In this document: positions 17,486-26,831 of the stretch, one piece after another
Position numbering within the stretch: position 1 is the first letter of the stretch
How the letters are laid out: each line of letters opens with the position of its first letter
Origin: a virus
Length of the DNA: 55,173 bases
Reading direction: 5' to 3' (one strand)
IMG/VR virus record: IMGVR_UViG_3300048837_000354
Location: 1 to 55,173 of that record
The notes under the pieces: model-generated
What the model was told of the DNA's origin: nothing
What the model saw: the letters and a program-made list of their open reading frames with translations, nothing else
Databases searched by the model: none
Translations under genes and position numbers: made by a program

Positions 17486-18523
17486 TTACGCCAGGTTGTT
17501 GACGGTGGCCTTGAGGGTGGCGTCCGGGCGCATCGGGATCATCAGCGGCGCGGACTGGGTCATCAGGAACAGACCCGACGGGTCTTCCTGCTCCCACATC
17601 TTCGGGAAGATGGGGGTCGGCGACCAGTTGGCCTTGCGGTCCATGATGGCACCGAAGGCGCGCACGCCCTGCACGGCCGGCGAGGTCAGGACCACATCGT
17701 CGGTGGACATGAACGCGACGTTCGCGCCGTTGTTGTCCTCGTAGATGTCGTTGTAGGTCCAGACTTCCAGGCCGTTGCTGGTGAGCGTGCCACGGTACTG
17801 CGCGGCCTGCCCGTTGCCGGGGCCGGTTTCCAGGCGGTTCTCGGAACCACGGCGGGTTTCGAGCATCAACTGGACATCGGCGTGGCGGTAGAACGAACGC
17901 CACGCGGCCAGGCCCATCGTGATGCGCGTCACGATGCTGCCGGTGCGCTGGTGGACTTCCGTCATCCAGTTGTCCAGGTCGACGAGCGGGGTGCCCGTGG
18001 ACTGCGACCAGCGCGCCGTGCCCGTCAGGTTCTTGGTGTGATCGGCGTGACGGCCGAAGCCCACCTGGACGCGCGGGTAGTTCTCGCCCTGGATGATCAC
18101 GGAGCCGTCGATGATCGCGCGGGCGGCCATCCACTCCCAGCGGCGATAGATGCCGTTGCGGTGTTCGAGCAGGATGTCCGCGATGATCGCGTCCTCGCGC
18201 TGCTTCGGCGACATCTCGCCGCCCAGGCGCTCGCCGGCCATGCGCTGCAGCAGACGCGCCGGGTCGATGGGGTCCTTGGGCTTGATGTACGACGGCTTGA
18301 ACTTGCGGATGGACGTGCCGCGCTGGACCATCGGCTGGCCCTGCACGTTGGGCGCGACGAACGGGGCCAGACGGCGGCCCTTGTCGACCAGGTCGAAGTC
18401 GATGAACTCCGACTCCGACAGGTGCTCACGCGGGAAGCAGAGCGACAGCCAGTAGTCGGGGACCGGGTGGAACGTGTTGACCACGCCGATGAGGTCGTGG
18501 GTTTCGACGATCTCGAAAGCCAT
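17486..18523 (-). CDS. Major capsid protein (gpE-like)
   Basis: 345 residues, against 341 for lambda gpE. It begins with VETHDLIGVVNTF..VPDYWL and contains FDLVDKGRRLAPFVAPNVQG, typical of the lambda E family (HK97 fold). The central part (RGSENRLETGPGNG, GLEVWTYNDIYEDNNG) and the C-terminal QSAPLMIPMRPDATLKATV also fit. It forms the icosahedral shell, stabilised by the upstream-encoded gpD-like protein. Confidence 0.93.
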   Translation of the reverse strand: MAFEIVETHDLIGVVNTFHPVPDYWLSLCFPREHLSESEFIDFDLVDKGRRLAPFVAPNVQGQPMVQRGTSIRKFKPSYIKPKDPIDPARLLQRMAGERLGGEMSPKQREDAIIADILLEHRNGIYRRWEWMAARAIIDGSVIIQGENYPRVQVGFGRHADHTKNLTGTARWSQSTGTPLVDLDNWMTEVHQRTGSIVTRITMGLAAWRSFYRHADVQLMLETRRGSENRLETGPGNGQAAQYRGTLTSNGLEVWTYNDIYEDNNGANVAFMSTDDVVLTSPAVQGVRAFGAIMDRKANWSPTPIFPKMWEQEDPSGLFLMTQSAPLMIPMRPDATLKATVNNLA

Positions 18524-18583
18524 TTGAATCTCTCCTGTGTTGCGAAGGGTGGGGTGTTCTCGTAGCTAGGCTTCGAGAGCGGA

Positions 18584-19033
18584 TCAGTCCGCGACTTCCG
18601 GCGGGGCTTCCGCACCGACACGAAGGCCGGTCTGCAGCACACGCGAACCGCTGTAGAGCAGCTTGCGGAAGGTGATGTTCGAGTTGGCACCCGCGATGTT
18701 GCAGGCCAGGTCGACCTGTTCCTCGCTGGTGCTGGCCGGCCAGGCGATGGCGTCGATGTTGAAGCAGCCGCCGGTGTAGAGCGCGGCACGCTGCGGCACG
18801 GCGAGGTCGGGGATCGCATACGCGGTGATCGCCGAGATCGGGTCGCCCGGAGCCCACGCCTTGTAGAGGCCGTCGGCTTCGTCGAACGACAGCGGCACGT
18901 ACTGCGCGAACGCGCCCTGCGACGCCGGGAAGTGCTTGTCCAGGGTGGCGACGGCCGGAACGTCACCCGCGAAAAGCTGCGGGACCGTGATGTCTTCCGC
19001 GCCGGGACCCTGCGCGATGTGGATGGTGGACAT
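18584..19033 (-). CDS. Head decoration protein (gpD-like)
   Basis: 149 residues. The pattern GDPISAITAYAIP...RAALYTGGCFNIDAIAWP is the hallmark of lambda gpD-type decoration proteins, which trim the capsid three-fold axes and brace it against packaged DNA. It is somewhat longer than gpD (110). It lies between the protease/scaffold and the capsid gene, as in lambda. Confidence 0.9.
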   Translation of the reverse strand: MSTIHIAQGPGAEDITVPQLFAGDVPAVATLDKHFPASQGAFAQYVPLSFDEADGLYKAWAPGDPISAITAYAIPDLAVPQRAALYTGGCFNIDAIAWPASTSEEQVDLACNIAGANSNITFRKLLYSGSRVLQTGLRVGAEAPPEVAD

Positions 19034-19091
19034 ATTCTTTTCTCCAAAACGGGTTGAGGGGTTTTACTACTGCGGTAGCCGCCGGCCGAAG

Positions 19092-19556
19092 TCAGCCCTT
19101 GCGCGCCTCCCGCTTGTGCATGTTGTTCGTCGCGGCGTGGTAGTTGCCGGCGATACGTTCGCCGACGGACACGGTGCGCTCGCCTTCACCGCCATCGGTC
19201 GCACCGACGTTCGGATGCTCACCGTTGTTCATGGCGGCGGTGAACGCGTCGGCGGGCTTGGCGGCAGCGGCCTTCGGCGCGACGCCGAGGACCTTCTTCG
19301 CATCGTCCACCGACATCTCGGTGTTGAAGGCGAGATGGTTGGCGAGTTCTTCGCGGCCCTTCGCCTCGTCGCACGTCTGGATGCCGGCGATGCGCGTCTT
19401 CTGGTCCACCGGAGCCGCAGCGGCTTCCGGAGCAGAGGGGGCGGCAGCGACCGGCGCAGCGGCTTCGGGAGCAGCAGGCGCGTTGGCAGCAGGAGCGGCG
19501 ACGGGGGCAGCGGCGTTCTCGCCACCCGCACCGGGGGTTTCGACATTCTTGGACAT
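19092..19556 (-). CDS. Nested in-frame scaffold protein (Nu3-like)
   Basis: 154 residues from the in-frame ATG at 19554-19556 within the protease gene. GGGAG lies 8 bases upstream, a strong ribosome site that the protease itself does not need, and the protein begins MSKNVETPGAGG exactly where the protease fold ends. Lambda makes Nu3 from gene C in the same way. The product is Ala/Pro-rich followed by a charged helical part, typical of scaffolds. Confidence 0.82.
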   Translation of the reverse strand: MSKNVETPGAGGENAAAPVAAPAANAPAAPEAAAPVAAAPSAPEAAAAPVDQKTRIAGIQTCDEAKGREELANHLAFNTEMSVDDAKKVLGVAPKAAAAKPADAFTAAMNNGEHPNVGATDGGEGERTVSVGERIAGNYHAATNNMHKREARKG

Positions 19557-20501
19557 GGATGAAGCTCCCTGTTGGGGACTGGTGGAAGAGCCGGAAAGCT
19601 CTTTGCGGAACGTCGCCAGCGCCTCTTGCGGAGACTGGATGGCGTCGATCAATCCGAGGGACAGCGCCTCGACTGCGTCGTAGCACAACGCTTCGGTGGC
19701 GCGGACGGCCTCGATGGAGAGACCCCGGTTGCGGGCAACCAGGGTGGTGAACTTGTCGTAGGACCGCTCGACGGACGCCTGGTAACGCTTGCGAACGTCG
19801 TCGGGCAACTTCTGGAACATATTGCCGTCGACCTTGTGCGCGCCAGCATGGATGAAGGTGATCTCGATGCCCCACTCCTTCACCATCTTCTCGATGCTGG
19901 CGTGCATCATCACGACGCCGATGCTGCCGACGCCGCCGGACTGCGTCACGACGATGCGGTCTGCCGCCGAGGAAAGCGAGTACCCGCCGGAGTAGCACAT
20001 CGAGTCGACGATGGCGATGGAGGGCTTCTTCTTGCGGCCGTTGTAGATGTCCTCGGCCAACTCGAAGTTGCCGGCGACATGGCCGCCCGGCGAGTCCACG
20101 TCGAACACGATGCCCTGCACATCCGGGTCCATGACGGCGGCCTCGTAGCAGCGCCGGATGTAGTCGTAGCCGGTGGCATAGGAGTCACACCACGAATCGC
20201 GGTGGAGCAGCGAGCCCCACATCGGGATGATCGCGAGACCGTCGGTGAAGATGAAAGGCTTGTTGCGGTCGGTGATCTGCACGCCCAGGGCGGCGCACAC
20301 CGTATCCGCGCTCGACACACCTTCCTCGCGTGCCTGTCGCGCCGACATGCCGAGAGATTCGGTCAGCGTGCGGCCGAGGGAAGCGATCAGCCCTTCGTTC
20401 TGCTGTTCGGCCAGAACGCGAAGGCGACCGACGTGATTCGGCGAAACGAGCGAAGGCTCGTCCGAGAAAGTCTGCAACAGGTGTCGTCCGTACTTGCGCA
20501 T
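19092..20501 (-). CDS. S49-family capsid protease with C-terminal scaffold (gpC-like)
   Basis: 469 residues. The protease domain (about 75-290) has the SppA/gpC landmarks: GIVFDVDSPGGHVAG, the nucleophile region SMCYSGGYSLSSAADRI with the catalytic Ser, and a downstream Lys in HAGAHKVDGN. The C-terminal third is Ala/Pro/Glu-rich and then helical, as expected for scaffold. It cleaves scaffold and portal during prohead maturation. An internal start at 19556 should make the scaffold alone. The gene ends 3 bases before the portal gene in the transcription direction upstream. Confidence 0.92.
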   Translation of the reverse strand: MRKYGRHLLQTFSDEPSLVSPNHVGRLRVLAEQQNEGLIASLGRTLTESLGMSARQAREEGVSSADTVCAALGVQITDRNKPFIFTDGLAIIPMWGSLLHRDSWCDSYATGYDYIRRCYEAAVMDPDVQGIVFDVDSPGGHVAGNFELAEDIYNGRKKKPSIAIVDSMCYSGGYSLSSAADRIVVTQSGGVGSIGVVMMHASIEKMVKEWGIEITFIHAGAHKVDGNMFQKLPDDVRKRYQASVERSYDKFTTLVARNRGLSIEAVRATEALCYDAVEALSLGLIDAIQSPQEALATFRKELSGSSTSPQQGASSMSKNVETPGAGGENAAAPVAAPAANAPAAPEAAAPVAAAPSAPEAAAAPVDQKTRIAGIQTCDEAKGREELANHLAFNTEMSVDDAKKVLGVAPKAAAAKPADAFTAAMNNGEHPNVGATDGGEGERTVSVGERIAGNYHAATNNMHKREARKG

Positions 20502-20504
20502 GGG

Positions 20505-22172
20505 TCAGTCCTTGGTTTTCGGGGCAGGCTTGTTGTCGTCGGCGGCGTCGCCGTCTTCGTTGCCGGCGTCGTTGGTGACAGAGCCGCCCTTGGCCGGGTC
20601 GAAGTTGAGCGTGACCCCGAGTTCATTGGCCGCTTCCTGCTCGGTCGCAAGCTGTTCAAGAAGCTCGCGCCAGTCGTGGCCCAGCTTCGCCGCTTCGTAC
20701 GCGAGCGTGGACAGGCCCGCCTTGATGCGCATGACGGCCGCCTGGGTCTCCTTGAGTTCGTCGACCTGACCGCGCGACGCGCCAATCCACGAGCAGTTGC
20801 AGATGGCGTCCTTGTTCTGGCCTTCGTACAGGTTGAAGCCTTGGGGCAGCGACTTGATCTCGCCCTTGTTGATCGCCTCTTCGAGCCAGAGGGAGTAGGC
20901 AATCGTGGCGTAGCGGTCGGCGACGATCTTCTTGCGCGACTGCATGAACTTCCACGTCTCGTTCATCGACGCCCGCGCCGACGAGTAGTTCGTCTTCGTG
21001 TAGTCCCGCGAGAACTGCTCGTAGCTCAGGCCCAGGGCCGAGGCGACGTAACGCAGCAGGCTTTGCTCGAACCCCTCGCCCACGCCGCCGATGCTGCCGG
21101 CGGGCTTGAGGTTGAGCTTGGTGCCGGGGTACAGGTGCGGAATCTTCGCGCCGTCCATCGTCAGGTTGCGCGCCTTGGACGAATACTCGGCCATCGCCAT
21201 CATCAGGCTTTGCGCGTACGTGAGTCGGGCGTCGCCCTTGGTGACGCCGACGGACTCGAACGCCATGTCCGGCGGCATGTCCGACTCGATGGTGGCCGCA
21301 TAGCTCGCGTTGACGATGGCGTTCTGCAACGTCACGTCATGGAACTTGCGGGTCATCTGCATCTCTTTGAGGACCGACACCATCGCGGCGACGCCGCGCG
21401 TCTGGTCCGGACGGTCCTGCTCGATCAGGTGGATCACCTGCAGGCGTCCCCACGGCTTGCGCACCGGCACGTACTTCCACCGGAACTGATCGACGAACGC
21501 CGTCTGGTCTTTCGGGTGGGCCATGCGGATGTGGTAGCCCTGCGGAGCGCCGTACTGGTTTCGCAGCACGCCGCGCCGCAGGCGATCAGTGTCTTCCAGG
21601 TCGTTCGGATTGCTCAGGCGATCCGGGTCGATCATCTGCAGCGCCGTGTTGAACGGGCGGCCGGAGTCACGCAGCCACTCGACGGTGGCGAGCACTTCGC
21701 CGCCGGAGAAGTAGCCGGCGATGGCGAGGCGGACCTGCATCGTCAGACTGTTCATGCGCGCGGCGTCGAGCCAGTTGTCTTGCGACTCGGCGTAGAGGGT
21801 GAACTTGGCTTCGACTTCGCGGGCGAACTCTTCGGCCCACTTCTTCGTCTGCCCCAGTAGCAGGTACTTCGGCTCTGCGTTGAGGCGGTAGTAGCCGCCG
21901 ACGATGGAGTCCTTGTGGATCGCCGACGCGCCCATCATCAGTCCGGAGTTTCGGACCAGGTCGCGACCGCGTGCGTCGAGAATCATCTTGTCGCGGTTGA
22001 TCTCGGCGTCCGGCGGCTTCATCACCGGGCTCCACGTCGCCAGTTCGCGGCTGACGCGGTCCGCACCTTCGTAGGCTCCGCCCATCGCGTGTTCCAAAGG
22101 ACCAGATGCGTCGACGCCCGGCGATCCTGCCGGGCGTTCGTTGGTGGCGTCAGTGACAGTGCGTTCGGTCAT
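20505..22172 (-). CDS. Portal protein (lambda gpB-like)
   Basis: 555 residues from the ATG at 22170-22172, which overlaps the gpW stop (ATGA) and has GGAG 10 bases upstream. Segments such as RDLVRNSGLMMGASAIHKDS, QMIDPDRLSNPND, RGVLRNQYGAPQGYHI and SALGLSYEQFSRDYTKTNYS are diagnostic of lambda-type portals. The dodecamer forms the DNA channel and docks the terminase. The C-terminus is acidic and low complexity and may be trimmed by the protease. Confidence 0.95.
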   Translation of the reverse strand: MTERTVTDATNERPAGSPGVDASGPLEHAMGGAYEGADRVSRELATWSPVMKPPDAEINRDKMILDARGRDLVRNSGLMMGASAIHKDSIVGGYYRLNAEPKYLLLGQTKKWAEEFAREVEAKFTLYAESQDNWLDAARMNSLTMQVRLAIAGYFSGGEVLATVEWLRDSGRPFNTALQMIDPDRLSNPNDLEDTDRLRRGVLRNQYGAPQGYHIRMAHPKDQTAFVDQFRWKYVPVRKPWGRLQVIHLIEQDRPDQTRGVAAMVSVLKEMQMTRKFHDVTLQNAIVNASYAATIESDMPPDMAFESVGVTKGDARLTYAQSLMMAMAEYSSKARNLTMDGAKIPHLYPGTKLNLKPAGSIGGVGEGFEQSLLRYVASALGLSYEQFSRDYTKTNYSSARASMNETWKFMQSRKKIVADRYATIAYSLWLEEAINKGEIKSLPQGFNLYEGQNKDAICNCSWIGASRGQVDELKETQAAVMRIKAGLSTLAYEAAKLGHDWRELLEQLATEQEAANELGVTLNFDPAKGGSVTNDAGNEDGDAADDNKPAPKTKD

Positions 22173-22390
22173 CAGAAGATCACTCCACCGGGTCGTGCGA
22201 CGCACGTGATCCCGAGTTCGTAACGGAGCCAGAGGATGTACTTGTTGAGCCGGTCGGCGTTGGCGGCGGTGAACTCGACACGCTCACCATTCTGATCGAC
22301 GGTGACGCGGACTGAGCCGCCGATCATCAGGCTGTTGTACGCCTCTTCGGCCGATGCCAACCACGCCTGCATCTGTGCTTCCGTCGCCAT
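22172..22390 (-). CDS. gpW-like head-tail joining protein
   Basis: 72 residues, against 68 for lambda gpW. Two helices (QMQAWLASAEEAYNSLMIG and ADRLNKYILWLRYELG) flank a short beta hairpin (VRVTVDQNGERVEF), the gpW fold. It binds under the portal after packaging and gives the platform for FII. Its stop overlaps the portal start. Confidence 0.9.
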   Translation of the reverse strand: MATEAQMQAWLASAEEAYNSLMIGGSVRVTVDQNGERVEFTAANADRLNKYILWLRYELGITCVARPGGVIF

Positions 22391-22394
22391 GTGG

Positions 22395-24491
22395 TCAGCC
22401 TAGCAGTTCGCCCAATTGAGCCAAACCATAGTTGCTTTCCTCTTTTTCTGCAATCGGGGTGGTTTTGGCCGGCTTTTCCCGCTCTACCATCGGGTTGTCG
22501 TCCCACTCGGCCAGCCAAGACGGCGGCGCAGTCCAATCGACGTTTTCCACGTGGCGGATAACGCAAGCGCCGATGTGGTAGTACAACAAGTCCCACGATT
22601 CGTTGCGGCGCTTGAGTGGGTTCTCCCACCCTTTCTGCGTGCGAACCTCGGCGGTAAGTTCGTCGAAGAACCGCTCCTGATCGCTGCCCTTCTCGCCCAG
22701 CCAGTTCGGAAAGATGATGCGGCAGTCTCCGCTCTCGTTCCGGTCCAACATGCCGTTGAGCGTGTCCTTGAGGATGTTGGAGTTGAGGAAGAGCACAGGC
22801 ACTTCGCCGCGCGCCTGGGCGAAGCGGTCCTTGCGACCGGAATCCGGGTAGTCGATGTGTGCTCGCGGTGCGTTCGGCTTGGGGTCACCCTTGACCAGGA
22901 GGAAGCGGTGCTCGTTGCCGTCCTTCTTGAGTCGGCGGTAGAAGTCGTACGCGTTCGTCGTGGTGCCGGACTTACCGCCGGAGTCGCAGAACGTCATGTT
23001 GATCGCCATCGTGCCCGACAGGTCCGACAGCGGGTAGGTCTTGTCCATGACTTCGGTCTTGATCAAGTCCCAATCCTCGGGGAAGTCCGACGGCTTCACA
23101 TACTTGCGCTCGCCGTCTTCATCGCGACGCTCGGACTTGAGAATCGTGAAGCGGTCGATCACGTAAATCTTGTACGGCTGGCCTTCGGCGATGCCATGTA
23201 CCTGCACGACAAACGCGTTCTTCTGCACGTCGACCTCGGCGAACAGCGCCCGCACTTCCGGTGGGATGTGACGCGGCGGCAGTTCGACCGCCTGGTCTTT
23301 CAGGTCCTCGGGCAGACGCGACGACTCCAACGACTTCGGCAAGTAGGGCTCGCCTTGGTCCGTGGTGATCGTCGCCTTCAACGCTTCCTCGGCTCCGGTG
23401 CGCGTGTACTCTTCGAGCGCGTTCAAGTATTTCATCACGAGCGTCTGCCACGTGATAAACGCAGCGGCCACACCCTTGAGCCAGAACGACGCCATTTCGG
23501 ACACGACGGCCTTGCCGCCGCGCTCACCATTGACGTTGATCGTCTCGCCTTCGCGCAGCCACACGCCCGCACGGTTCATCTCGAACCGCGACTCGGGCTT
23601 GATCACGCAGCCGTTCTTCGGGCAGACCATGATTACGGTCTTGGCACTTTCCAGTGCGTCGCCCTTGTCCTCGTAGATCAGGTCAGAAAAGTTGCCCTCG
23701 AAGAACTCGCGGCAGTGCGGGCACGGCCAATACCAGCGACGGCGGTCGCCACGGTTGTAAAGCGCGAGGATGCCTTCGCACGGCGGAGCCTGGTGCGGCG
23801 TGGACCGCTGCCACTTCGCGTCGGTGATCTCCTTGCCGGGCGAAGACTCCGCCATCGTCATGCCGAAACTCTTGAACGACGTGGTGCGCTTCTGCGCCAG
23901 ATCGAACGGTGAGCCTTCGCCGTCCACGTCCATCGGCATGCGGTCGTAGTCAGTGAGGCCGGTGCGCGGGATCGGCTTGCCGGACATCTCGTTGATCGAC
24001 GGCCACGACATCGAGAAGATCATGCCGCTGCGGTAGTTCTTGTCGTAGGTGTTGTCGTTGTGTCTGCCGGGGATCAATTGCTCGCCGACGGGCTTGGAGT
24101 GACGGTGCATACGGTCGACGCGGCGCTTGGAGAAGTCGCGTGACGACGCCTGCGACGGCGAATAGAGGATCGTGTCGGCCGGGTCGCAGATCACGGTGTA
24201 GCAGAGGGTGTTGAGCACCAGCGACTCGGTCTTGGCGCTCTGCGCAGGACCGACGAACACCAGGCCGTTGTGGTAGCGACTGGTGAACATGTCCTGCGGC
24301 TCCACCATGTACGGGGTGGTCTCGTTCTTCCACGGGCCGATGTAAGCAGGCGGGTTGTTGAGCCAGCGGTACTTCGCCGCCGCTTCCGACACCGACAGTC
24401 GCTCCGGTGGCAGGAAGATCGCTGCGCCGTCTACCAGGATGTCGCCCAGCGTGCGGAAGCCAGCCGACGGTTTTTCACTCCCACTCTGCAT
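22395..24491 (-). CDS. terL: Terminase large subunit (GpA family)
   Basis: 698 residues from the ATG at 24489-24491, which has GGAGG 6 bases upstream; the open frame extends 12 codons further, but that ATG sits on the ribosome site. The ATPase has the Walker A-like GPAQSAKTE at about 81-89. A cysteine cluster (CPHCREFF, later CPKNGCV) may bind zinc. The nuclease domain follows (FAEVDVQKNAFVVQVHG, FCDSGGKSGTTTNAYDF). GpA-type terminases pump and cut DNA at the portal. It overlaps the small subunit by 17 bases. Confidence 0.95.
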   Translation of the reverse strand: MQSGSEKPSAGFRTLGDILVDGAAIFLPPERLSVSEAAAKYRWLNNPPAYIGPWKNETTPYMVEPQDMFTSRYHNGLVFVGPAQSAKTESLVLNTLCYTVICDPADTILYSPSQASSRDFSKRRVDRMHRHSKPVGEQLIPGRHNDNTYDKNYRSGMIFSMSWPSINEMSGKPIPRTGLTDYDRMPMDVDGEGSPFDLAQKRTTSFKSFGMTMAESSPGKEITDAKWQRSTPHQAPPCEGILALYNRGDRRRWYWPCPHCREFFEGNFSDLIYEDKGDALESAKTVIMVCPKNGCVIKPESRFEMNRAGVWLREGETINVNGERGGKAVVSEMASFWLKGVAAAFITWQTLVMKYLNALEEYTRTGAEEALKATITTDQGEPYLPKSLESSRLPEDLKDQAVELPPRHIPPEVRALFAEVDVQKNAFVVQVHGIAEGQPYKIYVIDRFTILKSERRDEDGERKYVKPSDFPEDWDLIKTEVMDKTYPLSDLSGTMAINMTFCDSGGKSGTTTNAYDFYRRLKKDGNEHRFLLVKGDPKPNAPRAHIDYPDSGRKDRFAQARGEVPVLFLNSNILKDTLNGMLDRNESGDCRIIFPNWLGEKGSDQERFFDELTAEVRTQKGWENPLKRRNESWDLLYYHIGACVIRHVENVDWTAPPSWLAEWDDNPMVEREKPAKTTPIAEKEESNYGLAQLGELLG

Positions 24492-25092
24492 CTTCATCCT
24501 CCGCCTTGATGGCCCCGGCGTCGACACTGACCGGGTCGGAGAGTTCGCCGCTCAGCGACTTGCCGTGCTCGTCGTCGGCCGGCGTGTAGTCCTTGAACGA
24601 CTCGACCAGGGATGTGTTGAGGCTTTCCAGCAGTCCGTCGGTGAGCATCTGCAGAATCTCGCGCTGCTTATCCGACAACTCGGTCTGCTGCGAGATGTTG
24701 TCGCCGAACATCAGGATCGTCAGGCGCACGACCTTGAACGCTCCGGTGATGGCCTCGTAGACGCGTGCCGTGCGCCACAAGTCGCCTTTGTTCTCTTCGT
24801 ACTTCTGCCGAGACAACTGCGCTTTCCAGAACGCGTCCTGCAGCGCCGGGGGCAGCTTCGACGGGCTGAGCGCCTTGAGGTATTCCTCGGGATCGACCTT
24901 CATGTCGACCAGCCACGGGGCGGCGTCCTTGATCTTGTACTTGACGTATTTCCCGCTCGTGTTCGGCGTGACCTTGCCGACGAGGCGCTTGTTGACCTCC
25001 TTGTGGTCCATGCCGAATATCTGCGCCAACGTCGTGACGGTTACGCCGTTGAAGATGAAGCTCAGGTCTTGCTCAGGTGTGGCCTTGCTCAC
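24475..25092 (-). CDS. terS: Terminase small subunit (DUF1441/Nu1-like)
   Basis: 205 residues. The N-terminal part (VTVTTLAQIFGMDHKEVNKR) is a winged-HTH-like DNA-binding segment, followed by KLPPALQDAFWKAQLSRQKY and a helical core (VYEAITGAFKVVRLTILMFG) that would form the oligomer. The acidic C-terminus (DEDAEWE) could contact the large subunit. It recognises the packaging site. GTGA-type coupling with the upstream helicase gene places packaging at the end of the replication operon. Confidence 0.85.
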   Translation of the reverse strand: MSKATPEQDLSFIFNGVTVTTLAQIFGMDHKEVNKRLVGKVTPNTSGKYVKYKIKDAAPWLVDMKVDPEEYLKALSPSKLPPALQDAFWKAQLSRQKYEENKGDLWRTARVYEAITGAFKVVRLTILMFGDNISQQTELSDKQREILQMLTDGLLESLNTSLVESFKDYTPADDEHGKSLSGELSDPVSVDAGAIKAEDEDAEWE

Positions 25093-26468
25093 GGGTTTAC
25101 CTCTAGCTCGTCACGAATCTGCCGGCGCAGCGCGTTCAGCAGTGAACTTTGGACTTCGTCTTTGCCTTGCAACGACGCCATAACATCTTCGTCGATGGTA
25201 CCTTCGCAAATCAAGTGGTGAATCACAGTGGTCTTGGTCTGGCCCTTTCGGTGCAGACGCTTGTTGAACTGCTGGTAGTCTTCGAGCGACCAGGTCAGAC
25301 CGTACCACACGGCGATGCTGCCGCCGTCCTGCAGGTTGAGACCATGGCCCGCGCTCTTGGGGTGTGCGATCAACATCTGGATCAAGCCAGCGTTCCAATC
25401 CTTGATGACTTGAACGTCGTTCTTGCCGGTCATTACGACTGCGTGCGGGAAGGCTTCCTTGAGCGCGGTGATGTCGGTGATGAAGCTGTAGGCGACGAAC
25501 ACCGAGTGCCCGTTGGCCTCTTCGACGATCTCCTTCAAAGCCTCGATCTTCGCCTTGTGGAAGAAGTTGGCCTTGCGGTCTTTGTCGTAGACCACGCCGT
25601 TCGCCAACTGCAGCAGCTTGGTCGTGAGCGCCGCGCCGTTGATCGCCTTGATGTTCGCACCGTCTTCAAGCTCCAAAATAAGCGTGCGGCGGAATCGCTT
25701 GTACTGCTTCATCACATCTTCATCAAGTTGAATCTTGACGATGTTGTCGATGCGCGGCGGAAGTTCCGCGTAGTCGGCGTCGCGCAGCGTGAAGCAGATG
25801 TCCTCGATCTGGTCCTTGATCTGCTGCTCGGCCCAGTCCGTAGGCCGATAGCTGGACTCCCCGTAGTTCGTCTCGAACCAGCGGTTGCGGAAGTCCGTGA
25901 TCGTGTGGCCCAGGCGCTTGCCTCGATCAAGCAAGAACATCTGCGCCCAGAGATCGTGCAGGCCGTTGGCGGCCGGCGTGCCGGTCAGCAGGATCACATA
26001 CCTCGCACGCTTGACCATGCGTGCTGCTGCCTTGAACCGCTTAGTCGAGTCGGTCTTGAAGCTTGAAGACTCGTCGATCACGATCACGTCGTAGTCATGG
26101 TCGTCGCCCACCAGGGAGTCGAGCCAGTAGAGGTTGTCTCGGCTGATCAGGTGTATCTCGGTGGCCTCCGTCATTCGCCGCATGCGGCGCTGCGGTGTGC
26201 CGTCGATGTTGGTGAAGGTGAAATTGCGGGTGTGCTCCCACAAACGGATTTCATCGGGCCACGTACTGCGAACGACGCGCGGAGGCCCGACGATCAGGAT
26301 GCGGCCTATCTCGAAGTCGTCAGAGAGTGCGCGCAGGATCGTGAGCACGGACACGGTCTTACCGAGGCCCATGTCGATGAAAAGTGCGCACCGCTTCACT
26401 TCGGCGATGAACTCGCCGGCCGCGTGCTGGAACCGCCGCATCAGTTTCTTGGCTAAGGTCTTCGCCAC
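25089..26468 (-). CDS. SNF2-family DNA helicase / ATPase
   Basis: 459 residues from a GTG at 26466-26468, one base past the nuclease stop, with GGAG 10 bases upstream; an ATG at 26490-26492 is an alternative. Motif Q/I region CALFIDMGLGKTVSVLTIL, motif II VIVIDESSSFK, motif III YVILLTGTPAANGLHDLW, and C-terminal helicase motifs MLIAHPKSAGHGLNLQDGG (V) and QQFNKRLHRKGQTK (VI). Phage SNF2 proteins of this size are common in replication modules with VRR-NUC and family A polymerase, probably acting in fork remodelling or recombination. Confidence 0.93.
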   Translation of the reverse strand: MAKTLAKKLMRRFQHAAGEFIAEVKRCALFIDMGLGKTVSVLTILRALSDDFEIGRILIVGPPRVVRSTWPDEIRLWEHTRNFTFTNIDGTPQRRMRRMTEATEIHLISRDNLYWLDSLVGDDHDYDVIVIDESSSFKTDSTKRFKAAARMVKRARYVILLTGTPAANGLHDLWAQMFLLDRGKRLGHTITDFRNRWFETNYGESSYRPTDWAEQQIKDQIEDICFTLRDADYAELPPRIDNIVKIQLDEDVMKQYKRFRRTLILELEDGANIKAINGAALTTKLLQLANGVVYDKDRKANFFHKAKIEALKEIVEEANGHSVFVAYSFITDITALKEAFPHAVVMTGKNDVQVIKDWNAGLIQMLIAHPKSAGHGLNLQDGGSIAVWYGLTWSLEDYQQFNKRLHRKGQTKTTVIHHLICEGTIDEDVMASLQGKDEVQSSLLNALRRQIRDELEVNP

Positions 26469-26469
26469 G

Positions 26470-26829
26470 TTACGCCCACTCCGCTTCTGCATTGAGTCGG
26501 TCAATTAGCGCCTTGCCGTCTTTCACGTTGTCGATCACGTACACCGCCAGCCCGGCTTCCCGCATCTCTTTGTGTTCGTCTTGCTGAGCCTTGGTCGGCT
26601 TCTCTCCTTTGCGCTTGAACTCGATAAAGAACGCAGGCACGCCCTTCTTCGCCAACACGTCGTCAGGCACGCTTCGGTGAGCCTTGCTTACGAACTTGCG
26701 CACCCAGAAGCCGTTGTCGCGAGCGTATTGCTTCACGGGCTTCTCTATCTCGGACTCCAACGGGTTGCGATTGGCTTCCTTCTCTGCGGCCTTGACGGCG
26801 CGAGCCTTTAATTCTTCGAGCGAAAGCAT
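26470..26829 (-). CDS. VRR-NUC domain nuclease
   Basis: 119 residues from the ATG at 26827-26829, with AAGGA 7 bases upstream inside the end of the polymerase gene. The nuclease core shows the catalytic Glu in SEIEKPVKQYARDNG, then VPDDVLAKKGVPAFFIEFKRKGEKPTKA split over two strands, giving the D...E-x-K signature (Glu and Lys in FIEFKRKG). Stand-alone VRR-NUC proteins resolve branched DNA such as Holliday junctions. It lies between polymerase and SNF2 helicase, a frequent phage trio. Confidence 0.92.
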   Translation of the reverse strand: MLSLEELKARAVKAAEKEANRNPLESEIEKPVKQYARDNGFWVRKFVSKAHRSVPDDVLAKKGVPAFFIEFKRKGEKPTKAQQDEHKEMREAGLAVYVIDNVKDGKALIDRLNAEAEWA

Positions 26830-26831
26830 CG

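Noticed and set aside
19572-21860. 762-residue plus-strand reading frame
   Set aside because: Antisense of the protease and portal genes, which have clear motifs; a shadow caused by high GC.
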